DNA from: Alphaproteobacteria bacterium
Lineage (GTDB): Bacteria; Pseudomonadota; Alphaproteobacteria; Sphingomonadales; Kordiimonadaceae
DNA: 64,000 nucleotides
Reading direction: 5' to 3'
NCBI GenBank assembly: GCA_021774735.1
Contig: JAJFIS010000009.1
Span: forward strand, 50,141 to 114,140
In this document: one piece after another, positions 55,261 through 63,916 of the stretch
How the letters are laid out: every line of letters begins with the position of its first letter
Numbering within the stretch: the first letter of the stretch is position 1
Notes under the pieces: model-generated
Databases searched by the model: none
What the model was told of the DNA's origin: nothing
The model's input: only the letters and a program-made list of their open reading frames with translations
Translations under genes and position numbers: made by a program

Positions 55261-56157
55261 ATGCCCGACGATCTGAGCGACTTTCTAGATAATCTAGCTA
55301 TCCGCCAAGAAGAAGAGTTCCTTTTTTTAGGAACGCCAAATCAGTGGAAAAATCGCCATGTTTATGGTGGCCATGTGATAAGCCAAGCCATGGAAGCCGC
55401 CCAAAGAACAGTACCGGCTGGTTTTCATATACACAGCATGCATGCCTATTTTCTGCGTCCGGGCAATGCTGACAACGATATTCGCTATGAAGTGGACCCC
55501 ATTCGTGATGGGCGCAGCTTCTTAACCCGTCGGGTTGTTGCCATCCAAAAAGGAGAGGCCCTTTTCATATCTTCTATTTCTTTCCATATCGGCGAAGAAG
55601 GTATCAGCCATCAAATTAACATGGCGGACGTTCCCGCACCTGAAAGTTTGGAATCAGACCATGATTATTATTCCCGCGTGTCACAAAAATTAAATCGGCC
55701 ATACCCAAAGAAAAATTTTATGCCCTTCAATCAGCGCTATGTGGACCGCGTTGATGTAGAAAGGCCTGAACCAAAACCTGCCGTTGGCGGGATGTGGCTT
55801 AAGTTCGAGGCCGACCTGCCCGATGACCCTGCCCTGCATAGCCGAATGTTGGCCTATATATCAGATTCTCACCTGATGGGTTCCGCCCTGCGGCCCCATG
55901 CCATGCATTTCCGCGACCCACATATAAAGATGATGACAAGTCTGGACCACAGCTTTTTCGTCCATGATCCGAGCGCACGGGCTGACGAGTGGTTTTACTA
56001 TCAAATGGAAGGCACTTGGTCAGGTCAAGGGCGCGTACTTGGGCGTGGGTCAATGTTTAATCGCACTGGCAAACTTATCGCGACAACTACTCAAGAAGGG
56101 TTGGTCCGTTTAACCGAAAAAGCGAAATTGGAAATGGTTAAAAAGGGCAATCCATAA
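55261..56157 (+). CDS. tesB: Acyl-CoA thioesterase II (TesB family)
   Basis: A 298-residue double hot-dog thioesterase: HVYGGHVISQAMEAAQRTV near residue 33, HSMHAYFLRPGNADNDIRYEV (about 59-79), GRSFLTRRVVAIQKG, and a C-terminal DHSFFVHDPSARADEWFYY with the catalytic Asp. TesB hydrolyses medium- to long-chain acyl-CoA and so can release CoA when the pathway is overloaded. It follows the aldolase gene by 9 bases and ends before a strong terminator. Confidence 0.93.
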   Translation: MPDDLSDFLDNLAIRQEEEFLFLGTPNQWKNRHVYGGHVISQAMEAAQRTVPAGFHIHSMHAYFLRPGNADNDIRYEVDPIRDGRSFLTRRVVAIQKGEALFISSISFHIGEEGISHQINMADVPAPESLESDHDYYSRVSQKLNRPYPKKNFMPFNQRYVDRVDVERPEPKPAVGGMWLKFEADLPDDPALHSRMLAYISDSHLMGSALRPHAMHFRDPHIKMMTSLDHSFFVHDPSARADEWFYYQMEGTWSGQGRVLGRGSMFNRTGKLIATTTQEGLVRLTEKAKLEMVKKGNP

Positions 56158-56282
56158 TCATTAAGTAGCACATCAATAAAATGTGATGAATGCCATTATA
56201 ACGATAACATTTATCTGATTTGCTAAAATGCTGGCTTGAATTTAAATTTCTAACGTGAAGAATCTAGACACTACCCCCCCGT

Positions 56283-56326
56283 AGAAGAAGGGCCAGCACC
56301 CTGGCTGGTTCTTCTTCTCTTTTTTG
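56283..56326 (+). terminator. Rho-independent terminator between convergent genes
   Basis: AGAAGAA pairs with TTCTTCT, and inside it GCCAG pairs with CTGGC around a CACC loop; TCTTTTTT follows on the + strand. It stops transcription of the TetR-aldolase-thioesterase unit before the opposite-strand kinase gene, and the reverse-strand CCCCCC/AAGAAG context gives only a weak stop for the other direction. Confidence 0.75.
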
Positions 56327-56333
56327 GGCACAC

Positions 56334-57398
56334 CTAACCTTTGGCTATTAAATCCCGGGTGAAATTCCCCAAGCCATCGACCATTTTACCGAACATGGCA
56401 AAAGTTGGGTTCTTCGTCTGACCATGGTAATAGCGGTAATAAATTTGCTGTAAAATAGTTGCATTACGGAAAACACCTGCCACATGGTAAAATGTAATAG
56501 CAGACACGTCACGCCCTGTTTTTTCACCATAATAGTTAGTGATTTCAGCCCTTGATAACATTCCAGGGGCCGTGCACGGCTGCATAACCAAACGCTGTAA
56601 GATTTCAGGATCGCTTGGTTCCATCCAATAAGCGAGATTATTGCCAAGGTCCATCAAGGGATCACCAAGCGCGCTAATTTCCCAGTCGAGCACAGCTAAT
56701 ATTTTGCATGGATCATCTTCATCCAAAATAACATTATCTAACCGGTAATCTCCGTGCAGAATTGCTGGAGCAATTTCACTGGTGGGCATATTTTCCGCCA
56801 GCCACTTACGCACATCGCTAAAGTCTTCAACATCGTCGGTATGAGCCTTCTCAAATCGGCCATTCCAGCCCAATATTTGCCGTTCAACATAGCCTTCTGG
56901 CTTACCAAAATCGCTAAGACCAATCGCGTTATAATCCACCCCGTGCAATGCGATAAGCTGGTCCCAAAAAGCAAGGCAAAGCCTGCGATTATCACCAGCG
57001 GTAAAGCCCCATTCGCTGGGTATTTTACCGCCTAATTTTCGCCCTTCCACTAGGTCCATCACATAATATTCTGCACCCAATTCGCTACCGTCTTTTGGCT
57101 GATGAAAATAGGTGTGAGGCACCGCCGGAAAAGCAGGTTTCAAGCCATTCATAACCCGGAATTCCCGGATCATACTATGGCCTCCTTTAGGCACAGTACC
57201 AAAGGGAGGACGGCGCAAAACAAGCGAGCGATTAGCGTAGTTTATCGAATAGGTTAAATTAGAATGCCCACTGGCAAATTGCTTGATCGTCGGTGTGCCT
57301 TCAAGGCCATCTATACGGGCCTTCAAGATGCCATCTATCAATGTGACATCCAATTCTTCGCCTTCGCGCATGGCAATGGTTGGATTAATATCCGTCAT
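56334..57398 (-). CDS. APH-type phosphotransferase family (ACAD10/11 kinase-like)
   Basis: A 354-residue aminoglycoside-phosphotransferase-fold kinase. The phosphate-transfer loop is ILHGDYRLDNVILDEDD (about 209-225) and the metal-binding loop is VLDWEISALGDPLMDLG (about 233-249); N-terminal GHSNLTYSINYANRSLVLRRPP forms the nucleotide lid. In human ACAD10/11 a domain of this kind is fused to an acyl-CoA dehydrogenase, and in Pseudomonas LvaA it phosphorylates 4-hydroxyacyl-CoA. An antibiotic-resistance role is unlikely in this neighbourhood. It leads the last - strand operon segment, followed by an SDR gene. Confidence 0.88.
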   Translation of the reverse strand: MTDINPTIAMREGEELDVTLIDGILKARIDGLEGTPTIKQFASGHSNLTYSINYANRSLVLRRPPFGTVPKGGHSMIREFRVMNGLKPAFPAVPHTYFHQPKDGSELGAEYYVMDLVEGRKLGGKIPSEWGFTAGDNRRLCLAFWDQLIALHGVDYNAIGLSDFGKPEGYVERQILGWNGRFEKAHTDDVEDFSDVRKWLAENMPTSEIAPAILHGDYRLDNVILDEDDPCKILAVLDWEISALGDPLMDLGNNLAYWMEPSDPEILQRLVMQPCTAPGMLSRAEITNYYGEKTGRDVSAITFYHVAGVFRNATILQQIYYRYYHGQTKNPTFAMFGKMVDGLGNFTRDLIAKG

Positions 57399-57410
57399 AA
57401 GCTATGCCCC

Positions 57411-58175
57411 TTAAACCGCCGAACCACCATCAATGACAAGCGCTTGACCCGTCACATAATGCGAAGCATCCGCCGCAAATAACAATATTCCGCTGACAAT
57501 GTCATCAGGTTGACCCGCAAACCCTACAGGAATAGTTTTCACCATCGCATCATAGGCCTTGGGGTCTTGGCGAAAACCACTGGTCATCTTGGTTTCAACC
57601 AGACCCGGGCATATGGCATTCACCCGTATCCCTTGATGCCCATATTCTTTGGCAAAGGCTTTGGTCATATTGATCATGGCAGCCTTGGTTGCAGAGTAAA
57701 TACCCCGGAAATGTCCCGGTGTAATGCCGTCAATCGAAGCAATGTTCACAATCGCCCCGCCCGTACCCTTCATTAACTTTACGGCTGCGCTCGACATATA
57801 AAATGGGCCTTTAAAATTGACATCCATGGTTTTATCAAATGCTGCTTCAGGTGTTTTGCCCGCTGGACCGTAATATGGGTTGGTACCACCACAGTTAACC
57901 AGCACATCCAAGCGGCCATAGGTCTCTGAAATCCAATCAAACAGCGCGGTAATATCATCCATTATACCCGCGTGCGCTGCTTTTGCAGTGGCTTTTCCAC
58001 CCGCATCACGGATCGATGTGGCAACTTTCTCACAAGTGTCTTGATCGCGGCTAGAAACAATCACATCTGCACCGTTAGCAGCAAATGCCTTTACCGCTGC
58101 TTCACCAATACCGCGGGAAGCACCCGACACCAAAACCACCTTATCGGTGAAATCAAATATTTTCGTATAGTCCAT
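57411..58175 (-). CDS. Short-chain dehydrogenase/reductase
   Basis: A 254-residue SDR: cofactor loop VSGASRGIGEAAVKAFAANGA (about 16-36), NCGGTNPYYGP, catalytic Ser-YSATKAAM (Tyr near residue 159, Lys four later), and AICPGLVETKM, the usual layout of NAD(P)-dependent alcohol dehydrogenases or 3-ketoacyl reductases. The NCGG in place of NNAG is a small variation. Its genes lie 12 bases upstream of the kinase gene. Confidence 0.92.
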   Translation of the reverse strand: MDYTKIFDFTDKVVLVSGASRGIGEAAVKAFAANGADVIVSSRDQDTCEKVATSIRDAGGKATAKAAHAGIMDDITALFDWISETYGRLDVLVNCGGTNPYYGPAGKTPEAAFDKTMDVNFKGPFYMSSAAVKLMKGTGGAIVNIASIDGITPGHFRGIYSATKAAMINMTKAFAKEYGHQGIRVNAICPGLVETKMTSGFRQDPKAYDAMVKTIPVGFAGQPDDIVSGILLFAADASHYVTGQALVIDGGSAV

Positions 58176-58215
58176 AATTTACAATACCTTATTAAAAAAT
58201 ATAAAGGGCTAATGC

Positions 58216-59028
58216 TTAAAGAGGCTTTCCATTTGCCGCGATAAGTGATTGCCTAAATTTACGCATGCCGCCTACCCAGCGCTCATAATCTTTTGCTTTA
58301 TTCATCTGATAGCGTTCTACTTCTGGATGAGGTCTTATCATAAACTTTCCGTCCCGCATGGCATCTACCGTGAAGTTTATGGCGTCTTCAACACTCATAA
58401 CACCATCAATAACGGCGGCGTTACTGTCTCCAGCCTTTTGAACCATTGGTGTATCCACCGCTTGCGGGCATAATACACCTACATAAATACCCTCATCCCC
58501 ATGGGCGATAGCCATGGCCTCAGCAAAACCAATGGCGGCGTGTTTGGTGGTGGCATAAACTGCATCACCAATTTGGCTGAGCAAGCCAGCCGCAGACGCG
58601 GTCAAGCAAAAGGCCCCCTGCCCTCGCTCTCGCATTGCCGGTAAAACCGCTCTAGCTGCATGAAAATGCGCCATAACATTCACGTTCCAGCATTTTTGAA
58701 TTTGAGCGCTTGATTGGGCATAGACCGTAAAGTCTGGCAGATCACCAAAGCCAATTCCGGCATTGGAAAAATACAAATCTATCTGACCGTGTTCAGCAAT
58801 GATGCTATCCACCAGTGATTTCGTTGCAGCTTCGTCGCTTACATCGAGCATAAAGGCTTGACCGCCACACATTTCAGCGGTTTCCGTCGCACCCGCTTCA
58901 TTAACATCGGTGATAATTATAGCGCGCGCGCCGTCAGCGGCAAAGCGCATAGCCAAGCCACGGCCAATGCCACTAGCACCGCCTGTGATTACGACAACTT
59001 TGTCTTTGGCATCAAAATTAGTTTTCAT
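58216..59028 (-). CDS. Short-chain dehydrogenase/reductase
   Basis: A 270-residue SDR with ITGGASGIGRGLAMRFAADGA (about 14-34), YFSNAGIGFGD in place of NNAG, Ser and catalytic YATTKHAA (near residue 161), and a LCPQAVDTPM stretch. It is the second SDR in the same - strand unit; one may act on a 3-hydroxyacyl-CoA and the other on an alcohol, though the sequence does not decide which. The 4HBT gene lies 10 bases upstream. Confidence 0.92.
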   Translation of the reverse strand: MKTNFDAKDKVVVITGGASGIGRGLAMRFAADGARAIIITDVNEAGATETAEMCGGQAFMLDVSDEAATKSLVDSIIAEHGQIDLYFSNAGIGFGDLPDFTVYAQSSAQIQKCWNVNVMAHFHAARAVLPAMRERGQGAFCLTASAAGLLSQIGDAVYATTKHAAIGFAEAMAIAHGDEGIYVGVLCPQAVDTPMVQKAGDSNAAVIDGVMSVEDAINFTVDAMRDGKFMIRPHPEVERYQMNKAKDYERWVGGMRKFRQSLIAANGKPL

Positions 59029-59038
59029 GAATAATCCT

Positions 59039-59482
59039 TTAACTCATAATTTTCTTTAAAGCGACCTTGAAACGCTCAGGAATGTTAACGGCTTTCCGGC
59101 TATCGTTGTCTACATAAACATGAACGAAGAAACCTTCGGCAATGGCTGCATCTTCACCTTTAGTAAATAAGCCAATTTCATAGCGAACACTGCTGTTGCC
59201 AATATGCGCCACCCGCATGCCTGCTGTAATTACATCGGGGAAGGATGCAGGTCTATAATATTTGCACCCCGTTTCTACTACAAGCCCAATGGGACCATCA
59301 CTGCTTGCCATATCCAGCAAGCCTTCTTGCACCAGATATTGGTTCACCAGCGTATCAAAATAGCTGTAATAGGTGACATTATTGACGTGACCATAATGGT
59401 CATTATCCATCCAGCGAATTGGAATGTCCAAAAAATGCTTATAGGCCGAACAGGCCGCGCCTTTGGGTTTATTACTCACCAA
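59039..59482 (-). CDS. Hot-dog acyl-CoA thioesterase (4HBT type)
   Basis: A 147-residue single hot-dog protein of the YbgC/4-hydroxybenzoyl-CoA thioesterase type: IPIRWMDNDHYGHVNNVTYYSYFDT (about 19-43) contains the catalytic Asp of the D-x-D/N-HVNN motif. It probably hydrolyses an acyl-CoA in this operon. Its start overlaps the end of the alcohol dehydrogenase gene by 7 bases, so these are coupled. Confidence 0.92.
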   Translation of the reverse strand: MVSNKPKGAACSAYKHFLDIPIRWMDNDHYGHVNNVTYYSYFDTLVNQYLVQEGLLDMASSDGPIGLVVETGCKYYRPASFPDVITAGMRVAHIGNSSVRYEIGLFTKGEDAAIAEGFFVHVYVDNDSRKAVNIPERFKVALKKIMS

Positions 59483-60627
59483 GCGGCCTCATAAATTTTG
59501 CGGGCATCACTCTCCGTCAGCTCACGCGGGTTATGCTGAAGAAGGCGCCCCATAGCCATAACATCTGCGGCCATCCGGTTAATGTCGCCCGCGCCCACAC
59601 CCACATCACGCATGCGCCGCTCGATCCCGGTGGCAGCAATAATTTCTTCAATCCATTCAATAAATGCAGCGCACAAAGTCTTGTCGCTATTCCCTGAAAG
59701 ACCCAAATGCGTTGCAATTTCAGCGTAAAGCGGCGCGGCAACCTCAGCGTTAAAGCGCAAAACATGCGGCAAGACTAGGCTGTTTGAAAGACCATGAGGC
59801 ACATGGAATATACCGCCAATAGGATAGGCAAAGGCATGCACTGCAGCCACCGGGGCATTGGCAAAAGCCTGCCCCGCCAGCATGGCACCGGTCATCATAG
59901 CGCGCCGCGCGCCAAGGTCAGCAGGCTGTTCACAGGCTTTGATAATATTATCGCCGAGCAACCTTAATGCCCGTAGAGCCAGCCCATCTGAAAGGGTGTT
60001 TTTTAAGATTGCGCTTGTGTAAGCTTCAATAGCATGAACCATGGCGTCAATGCCCGTGGCGGCCGTAATATGGGCGGGCAATCCAAGCGTTAGGCTGGCA
60101 TCCAACACAGCAATATCAGCGTATAATACTGGCGAAATAACCCCAGTTTTACTGCTCTTGCCCGTTGTTACCACGGAAATATTGGTCACTTCTGAGCCCG
60201 TGCCTGCAGTAGTAGGAATTTGAACCAAAGGCAAACGCCCACAGGTGATATTGCCGACGCCGTACATTTCCGTGAGATTTTGACGGCAGGCCATAAGAGC
60301 CGCAACCAATTTAGCTACATCCATGCTGCTGCCACCACCGAAGCCAATGATGATGCCCGCGTCAGAGCTTTTGGCCTTTTCAGCTGCGTCTAAAATAGTT
60401 ACCTCAGGTGGGTCAGCACTTACATCAGTGAAAAGGCTCACTTGGTAACCGGCTTCTTTTAAGCCACTCACCATTGGGCTTGCTAAGCCCAGAGCCATTA
60501 TGCCCGGGTCGGTTACGATAAAGACGGACTTACATGCGAACCGTTCCGACAACAATGATGCAAGATCAGCAGCAGCGCCGTCCTTGCAAATAATCTCTGG
60601 TACAGTTTGAAAAGCAAATTCTGTCAT
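59476..60627 (-). CDS. Iron-containing alcohol dehydrogenase
   Basis: A 383-residue Fe-ADH family protein: GFGGGSSMDVAKL (NAD loop, about 94-106), IPTTAGTGSEVTNISVVT, and the metal region with GIDAMVHAIEAYTS, AFAYPIGGIFHVPHGLSNSLVLPHV carrying metal-binding His residues. These enzymes interconvert alcohols and aldehydes with NAD. Together with the upstream aldehyde dehydrogenase (7 bases away) it supplies acid for activation by an acyl-CoA synthetase. Confidence 0.93.
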   Translation of the reverse strand: MTEFAFQTVPEIICKDGAAADLASLLSERFACKSVFIVTDPGIMALGLASPMVSGLKEAGYQVSLFTDVSADPPEVTILDAAEKAKSSDAGIIIGFGGGSSMDVAKLVAALMACRQNLTEMYGVGNITCGRLPLVQIPTTAGTGSEVTNISVVTTGKSSKTGVISPVLYADIAVLDASLTLGLPAHITAATGIDAMVHAIEAYTSAILKNTLSDGLALRALRLLGDNIIKACEQPADLGARRAMMTGAMLAGQAFANAPVAAVHAFAYPIGGIFHVPHGLSNSLVLPHVLRFNAEVAAPLYAEIATHLGLSGNSDKTLCAAFIEWIEEIIAATGIERRMRDVGVGAGDINRMAADVMAMGRLLQHNPRELTESDARKIYEAAW

Positions 60628-60634
60628 TGAACCG

Positions 60635-62089
60635 TTAAGCCTTCACTTCCCGAGCTATAGTGGCAGCTATTTTTTTGCCAAAGGGCGGCACCATGCCGAT
60701 CAATGATCCTACACTAATTTTGGGTGGGTTGCGCAAAATAGATTTGGTATGGCTGAAAGTATTAAAACCATATTCACCGTGGTAATTACCCATGCCCGAT
60801 GCGCCCACACCGCCAAAGGGCATGCTTTCGTGCGCCATATGCATTATCACTTCATTCACCGCAACACCGCCTGCCGTAGTATTGGTCAGCACCTTGGTTT
60901 CTTCGGCTTTATCACTGCCAAAGTAATAAAGGCTAAGCGGGCGATCATGCTGGTTAACATAATTTATTGCATCATCTACCGTATCGGTGGTGCGCACAAT
61001 TAGCAGTGGCCCAAAAATTTCTTCCTGCATCACCTTCATGTCGTCGGTGGCATCCAATACCACAGCAGGTGGCATCTTATTGCTTTTATTTTGCCCCGAG
61101 AAATCCTCATCCGCCGGGTTGATCACCCTTACGTCGGCTCCTTTTGTGCGTGCGTCATCAAGATAGCTCTCAATACGTTCCCTATGGCGCGCATTCACCA
61201 CGGATGAATAATCATCATTATCCAGCATTTTAGGGTACATTTCCGCCGTAGTTTTAGCGAAACTTTCAGCGAATATTTCCTTACGTGCCTTATCAATCAT
61301 CACATAATCAGGTGCAACACAGGTCTGGCCCGCGTTCATATGCTTTCCCGCTGCGATCTTAGTTGTCATGGCATCCATATCCGCTGATGCCCCGACAATT
61401 ACTGGCGACTTTCCGCCTAACTCTAGGGTAACAGGGGTTAGATTTTTCGCCGCAGCCCCCATAACCATTTTACCAATAGATGTGGCACCTGTGAAAAACA
61501 TATGGTCAAGTGGAAGATTAGAAAAAGCAGCGCTCGTGTCAGGGCCACCTGTGATGCAACAAATTTCCGACGCATCGAAATATTTAGCAAAAAGCCTTTC
61601 AAGCAATTCAGCCATTTTTGGTGTATGTTCTGATGGCTTTACCATCACTCTGTTGCCCGCCGCTAATGCCCCTGCAAGCGGCTGAAAAATCATTCCAATG
61701 GGATAGTTCCACGGCGCAATAATGCCAACAACACCCTTTGGCTGCGGCTCTATAGTTCCCTTAACCCCTAGTAACCCAAGCGGGAATTGGAGTTTTGCTT
61801 TTTTAGGCTGCATCCATTTATGCACATCTTTGCGGGCAGCTTTCAAGCTTTTAAGGGACCCGGCAATATCAGACATCATGGTGGTCTCATGGTTACGGTG
61901 ACCAAAATCTTCGCTAATGGCTTCGGCGATTTCTAGCTTATTATCAAAGAGAAGTCGGATAGCGCGGGAAAGTCTATCCCGGCGCATATCAGCGCTTACA
62001 AAGCCATCGGCCAGATAGGCTTTTCGGCATACACTAAGGGCGTCCGTGAGTGTCGCATCTGTCCAATTTATAGTGTTAGAACCGTCCAT
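60635..62089 (-). CDS. Aldehyde dehydrogenase, coniferyl-aldehyde dehydrogenase type
   Basis: A 484-residue aldehyde dehydrogenase of the CalB/fatty-aldehyde branch: IIAPWNYPIGMIFQPLAGAL, FTGATSIGKMVMGAAAKNLTPVTLELGG with the Glu base, nucleophile Cys in MNAGQTCVAPDYVM, and EEIFGPLLIV. The C-terminal hydrophobic piece (SVGSLIGMVPPFGKKIA) might touch a membrane, as in fatty-aldehyde dehydrogenases. It is the first gene of this operon part and follows a 76-base gap after pdxH. The aldehyde is unknown. Confidence 0.92.
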   Translation of the reverse strand: MDGSNTINWTDATLTDALSVCRKAYLADGFVSADMRRDRLSRAIRLLFDNKLEIAEAISEDFGHRNHETTMMSDIAGSLKSLKAARKDVHKWMQPKKAKLQFPLGLLGVKGTIEPQPKGVVGIIAPWNYPIGMIFQPLAGALAAGNRVMVKPSEHTPKMAELLERLFAKYFDASEICCITGGPDTSAAFSNLPLDHMFFTGATSIGKMVMGAAAKNLTPVTLELGGKSPVIVGASADMDAMTTKIAAGKHMNAGQTCVAPDYVMIDKARKEIFAESFAKTTAEMYPKMLDNDDYSSVVNARHRERIESYLDDARTKGADVRVINPADEDFSGQNKSNKMPPAVVLDATDDMKVMQEEIFGPLLIVRTTDTVDDAINYVNQHDRPLSLYYFGSDKAEETKVLTNTTAGGVAVNEVIMHMAHESMPFGGVGASGMGNYHGEYGFNTFSHTKSILRNPPKISVGSLIGMVPPFGKKIAATIAREVKA

Positions 62090-62165
62090 AATTCATCTCC
62101 CTTGTAAACTGGCCCATGCTTTATCATACTGCCCCGTCCATGAATAGCCTGAATAGCACCATGGC

Positions 62166-62762
62166 TCATGGATATAACATAGATTTTTGCCAGCCATCTT
62201 CAACGCGGTCATAAAGAATACGCTCATGCAATCTAAATTTCTTATCGTTCCAAAATTCAATTCTGCTTGGTTTCAACCTGAACCCGGACCAGTTTTCAGG
62301 TCTTGGGATCTCTCCAAAACCAAACTGAGCTGTGAATTTAGCGATAGCCGCTTCAAACTCAAAACGGCCCTCCATCGACCTTGATTGTTTTGAGGCCCAA
62401 GCCCCTATCTGGCTGGAGCGATCCCGAGTGGCGAAATATGCATCCGCTTCACAGTCTGGCACTAACGCCATTTCCCCTTCAATCCGCACCTGCCGGCGAA
62501 GGCTTTTCCAGTATAACACTAAGGCAGCATGGGGGCTTTCTTGCAGTTCCTGTGCTTTTCGGCTCTCTAAATTTGTGTAAAAGACAAAGCCTTCTGGCCC
62601 CCAACCCTTTAGCAACACCATGCGGGCGCTTGGCCTGCCTTCTTTTGATACCGTAGCCAATGTCATAGCTTCCGGCAGGCCTGTCTCGCTTTTTTCGGCT
62701 TCTTTGAACCATTTATCAAATCGCTCGAATGGCTCACTATTCGGGGCGTGTGTATTTTTCAT
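62166..62762 (-). CDS. pdxH: Pyridoxamine 5'-phosphate oxidase
   Basis: PdxH oxidises pyridoxamine or pyridoxine 5'-phosphate to PLP with FMN. The 198-residue length is normal; MTLATVSKEGRPSARMVLLKG (about 34-54), FYTNLESRKAQEL and SQIGAWASKQSR are the FMN and substrate signature sites, with RLHERILYDR near the end. It is divergent from the dnaJ gene with 145 bases between, an arrangement common in alphaproteobacteria. Confidence 0.96.
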   Translation of the reverse strand: MKNTHAPNSEPFERFDKWFKEAEKSETGLPEAMTLATVSKEGRPSARMVLLKGWGPEGFVFYTNLESRKAQELQESPHAALVLYWKSLRRQVRIEGEMALVPDCEADAYFATRDRSSQIGAWASKQSRSMEGRFEFEAAIAKFTAQFGFGEIPRPENWSGFRLKPSRIEFWNDKKFRLHERILYDRVEDGWQKSMLYP

Positions 62763-62907
62763 CAGTGTCCCTCATCACAATATATATCTTTTTCCCATTG
62801 CTTTAAGGATTAAGCAATAGTCTACCTTCATATTTACTTATAAAGTTCCTATATAGGAAAAAATCATAAAAGCTGCTACATGAGCAATTTTGATCGAGAA
62901 AATATAA

Positions 62908-63858
62908 ATGGCCGACCTATATAGTACCTTAGGTGTCGCTAAAGATGCCCCCAATAAAGAGATAAAGTCTGCATACCGCAAGCTGGCAAAAAAGCTGCAC
63001 CCTGACCGCAATCAAGACAATCCTGAAATTGGTGAACGGTTTAAGAAAGTATCTGCAGCCTACAGTGTTTTAGGGGACGAAAAAGCCCGTGCTCGTTACG
63101 ACCGTGGTGAAATCGACGATAATGGTAATGAACGCGGAGGCTTCGGTGGCGGAGCTGGCAGCGGGTTTAACCGTGGACAAGCGGGCGGCAATCCTTTTGG
63201 TTTTAACATGAATGACGCGGAAGATCTGTTTTCTCAATTCTTTTCTGGCGGTTCATCAGGACCACAGGGTGGATGGACAGGTGACCAGCGCACAAGACAG
63301 CAGAAAACCAGAGGACCGAGCTCTCGTAAAGGGATGGATGTTAGCTATGAGCTAACGGTGGGCTTTGAAGAAGCGGTTAAAGGCGGCACCCGGCGGATGA
63401 CGCTAAACGATGGCCGTTCCATTGATATGAAAATTCCTGCTGGCACCAAAAATGGTCAAACCATTAGACTATCTGGCCAAGGCGGACCGGGCATGGGCGG
63501 CGGTAAAACTGGGGATGCCCTAGTCCGTATAAGTGTAGCGGCACATCCATTTTACAACCGTAAAGATGATGATATTTTCATCGAAATACCCATCAGTGTC
63601 GATGAAGCAATTTTGGGCGGCCAGATAGAAATTCCTACACTGAAAGGTCGGCTGACGATCAAAGTACCCCGTGGATCTTCGACGGGCAAACGTTTGCGTC
63701 TGCGCGGAAAAGGCGTTGAGGGTAAGAAAAGCACTGGCGATATGTATGTAACGCTAAAAGTCATGGTTCCGAACAAGCCAGACCCAGACTTGGTCGCGCT
63801 TATCAAACAATGGCACGGCGGTGACGGCGAGGAAATCCGCAAAAAAGCAGGGCTTTAG
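62908..63858 (+). CDS. DnaJ-class co-chaperone, CbpA type
   Basis: A 316-residue J protein: J domain at residues 1-70 with HPD 31-33 (KKLHPDRNQDNPE), a glycine-rich linker (about 75-130) rich in Gly and Phe, and a DnaJ C-terminal substrate-binding domain without the zinc-finger repeats (LTVGFEEAVKGGTRRMTL; RLRLRGKGVEGKKSTGDMYVTLKV). It recruits DnaK by stimulating its ATPase. It sits beside pdxH in divergent orientation. Confidence 0.93.
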   Translation: MADLYSTLGVAKDAPNKEIKSAYRKLAKKLHPDRNQDNPEIGERFKKVSAAYSVLGDEKARARYDRGEIDDNGNERGGFGGGAGSGFNRGQAGGNPFGFNMNDAEDLFSQFFSGGSSGPQGGWTGDQRTRQQKTRGPSSRKGMDVSYELTVGFEEAVKGGTRRMTLNDGRSIDMKIPAGTKNGQTIRLSGQGGPGMGGGKTGDALVRISVAAHPFYNRKDDDIFIEIPISVDEAILGGQIEIPTLKGRLTIKVPRGSSTGKRLRLRGKGVEGKKSTGDMYVTLKVMVPNKPDPDLVALIKQWHGGDGEEIRKKAGL

Positions 63859-63879
63859 CTGTAATAGTTCCGACCTTAT

Positions 63880-63915
63880 CTGACAGTTACCGATTTTTCA
63901 GTTAGTGACTGTCAG
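63880..63915. repeat. Inverted repeat CTGACAGT-N20-ACTGTCAG after dnaJ
   Basis: Perfect 8-base arms lie 22 bases after the dnaJ stop and directly before the transposase-like tail. It could mark the end of the insertion sequence (IS481 family ends start TGT or TGA) or act as a weak terminator for the two convergent units. No U-tract follows. Confidence 0.4.
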
Positions 63916-63916
63916 T

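Noticed and set aside
56334..57398. APH-fold gene as an aminoglycoside resistance gene
   Set aside because: The neighbourhood is acyl-CoA catabolism and the features fit the ACAD10/11 and LvaA kinase type better.
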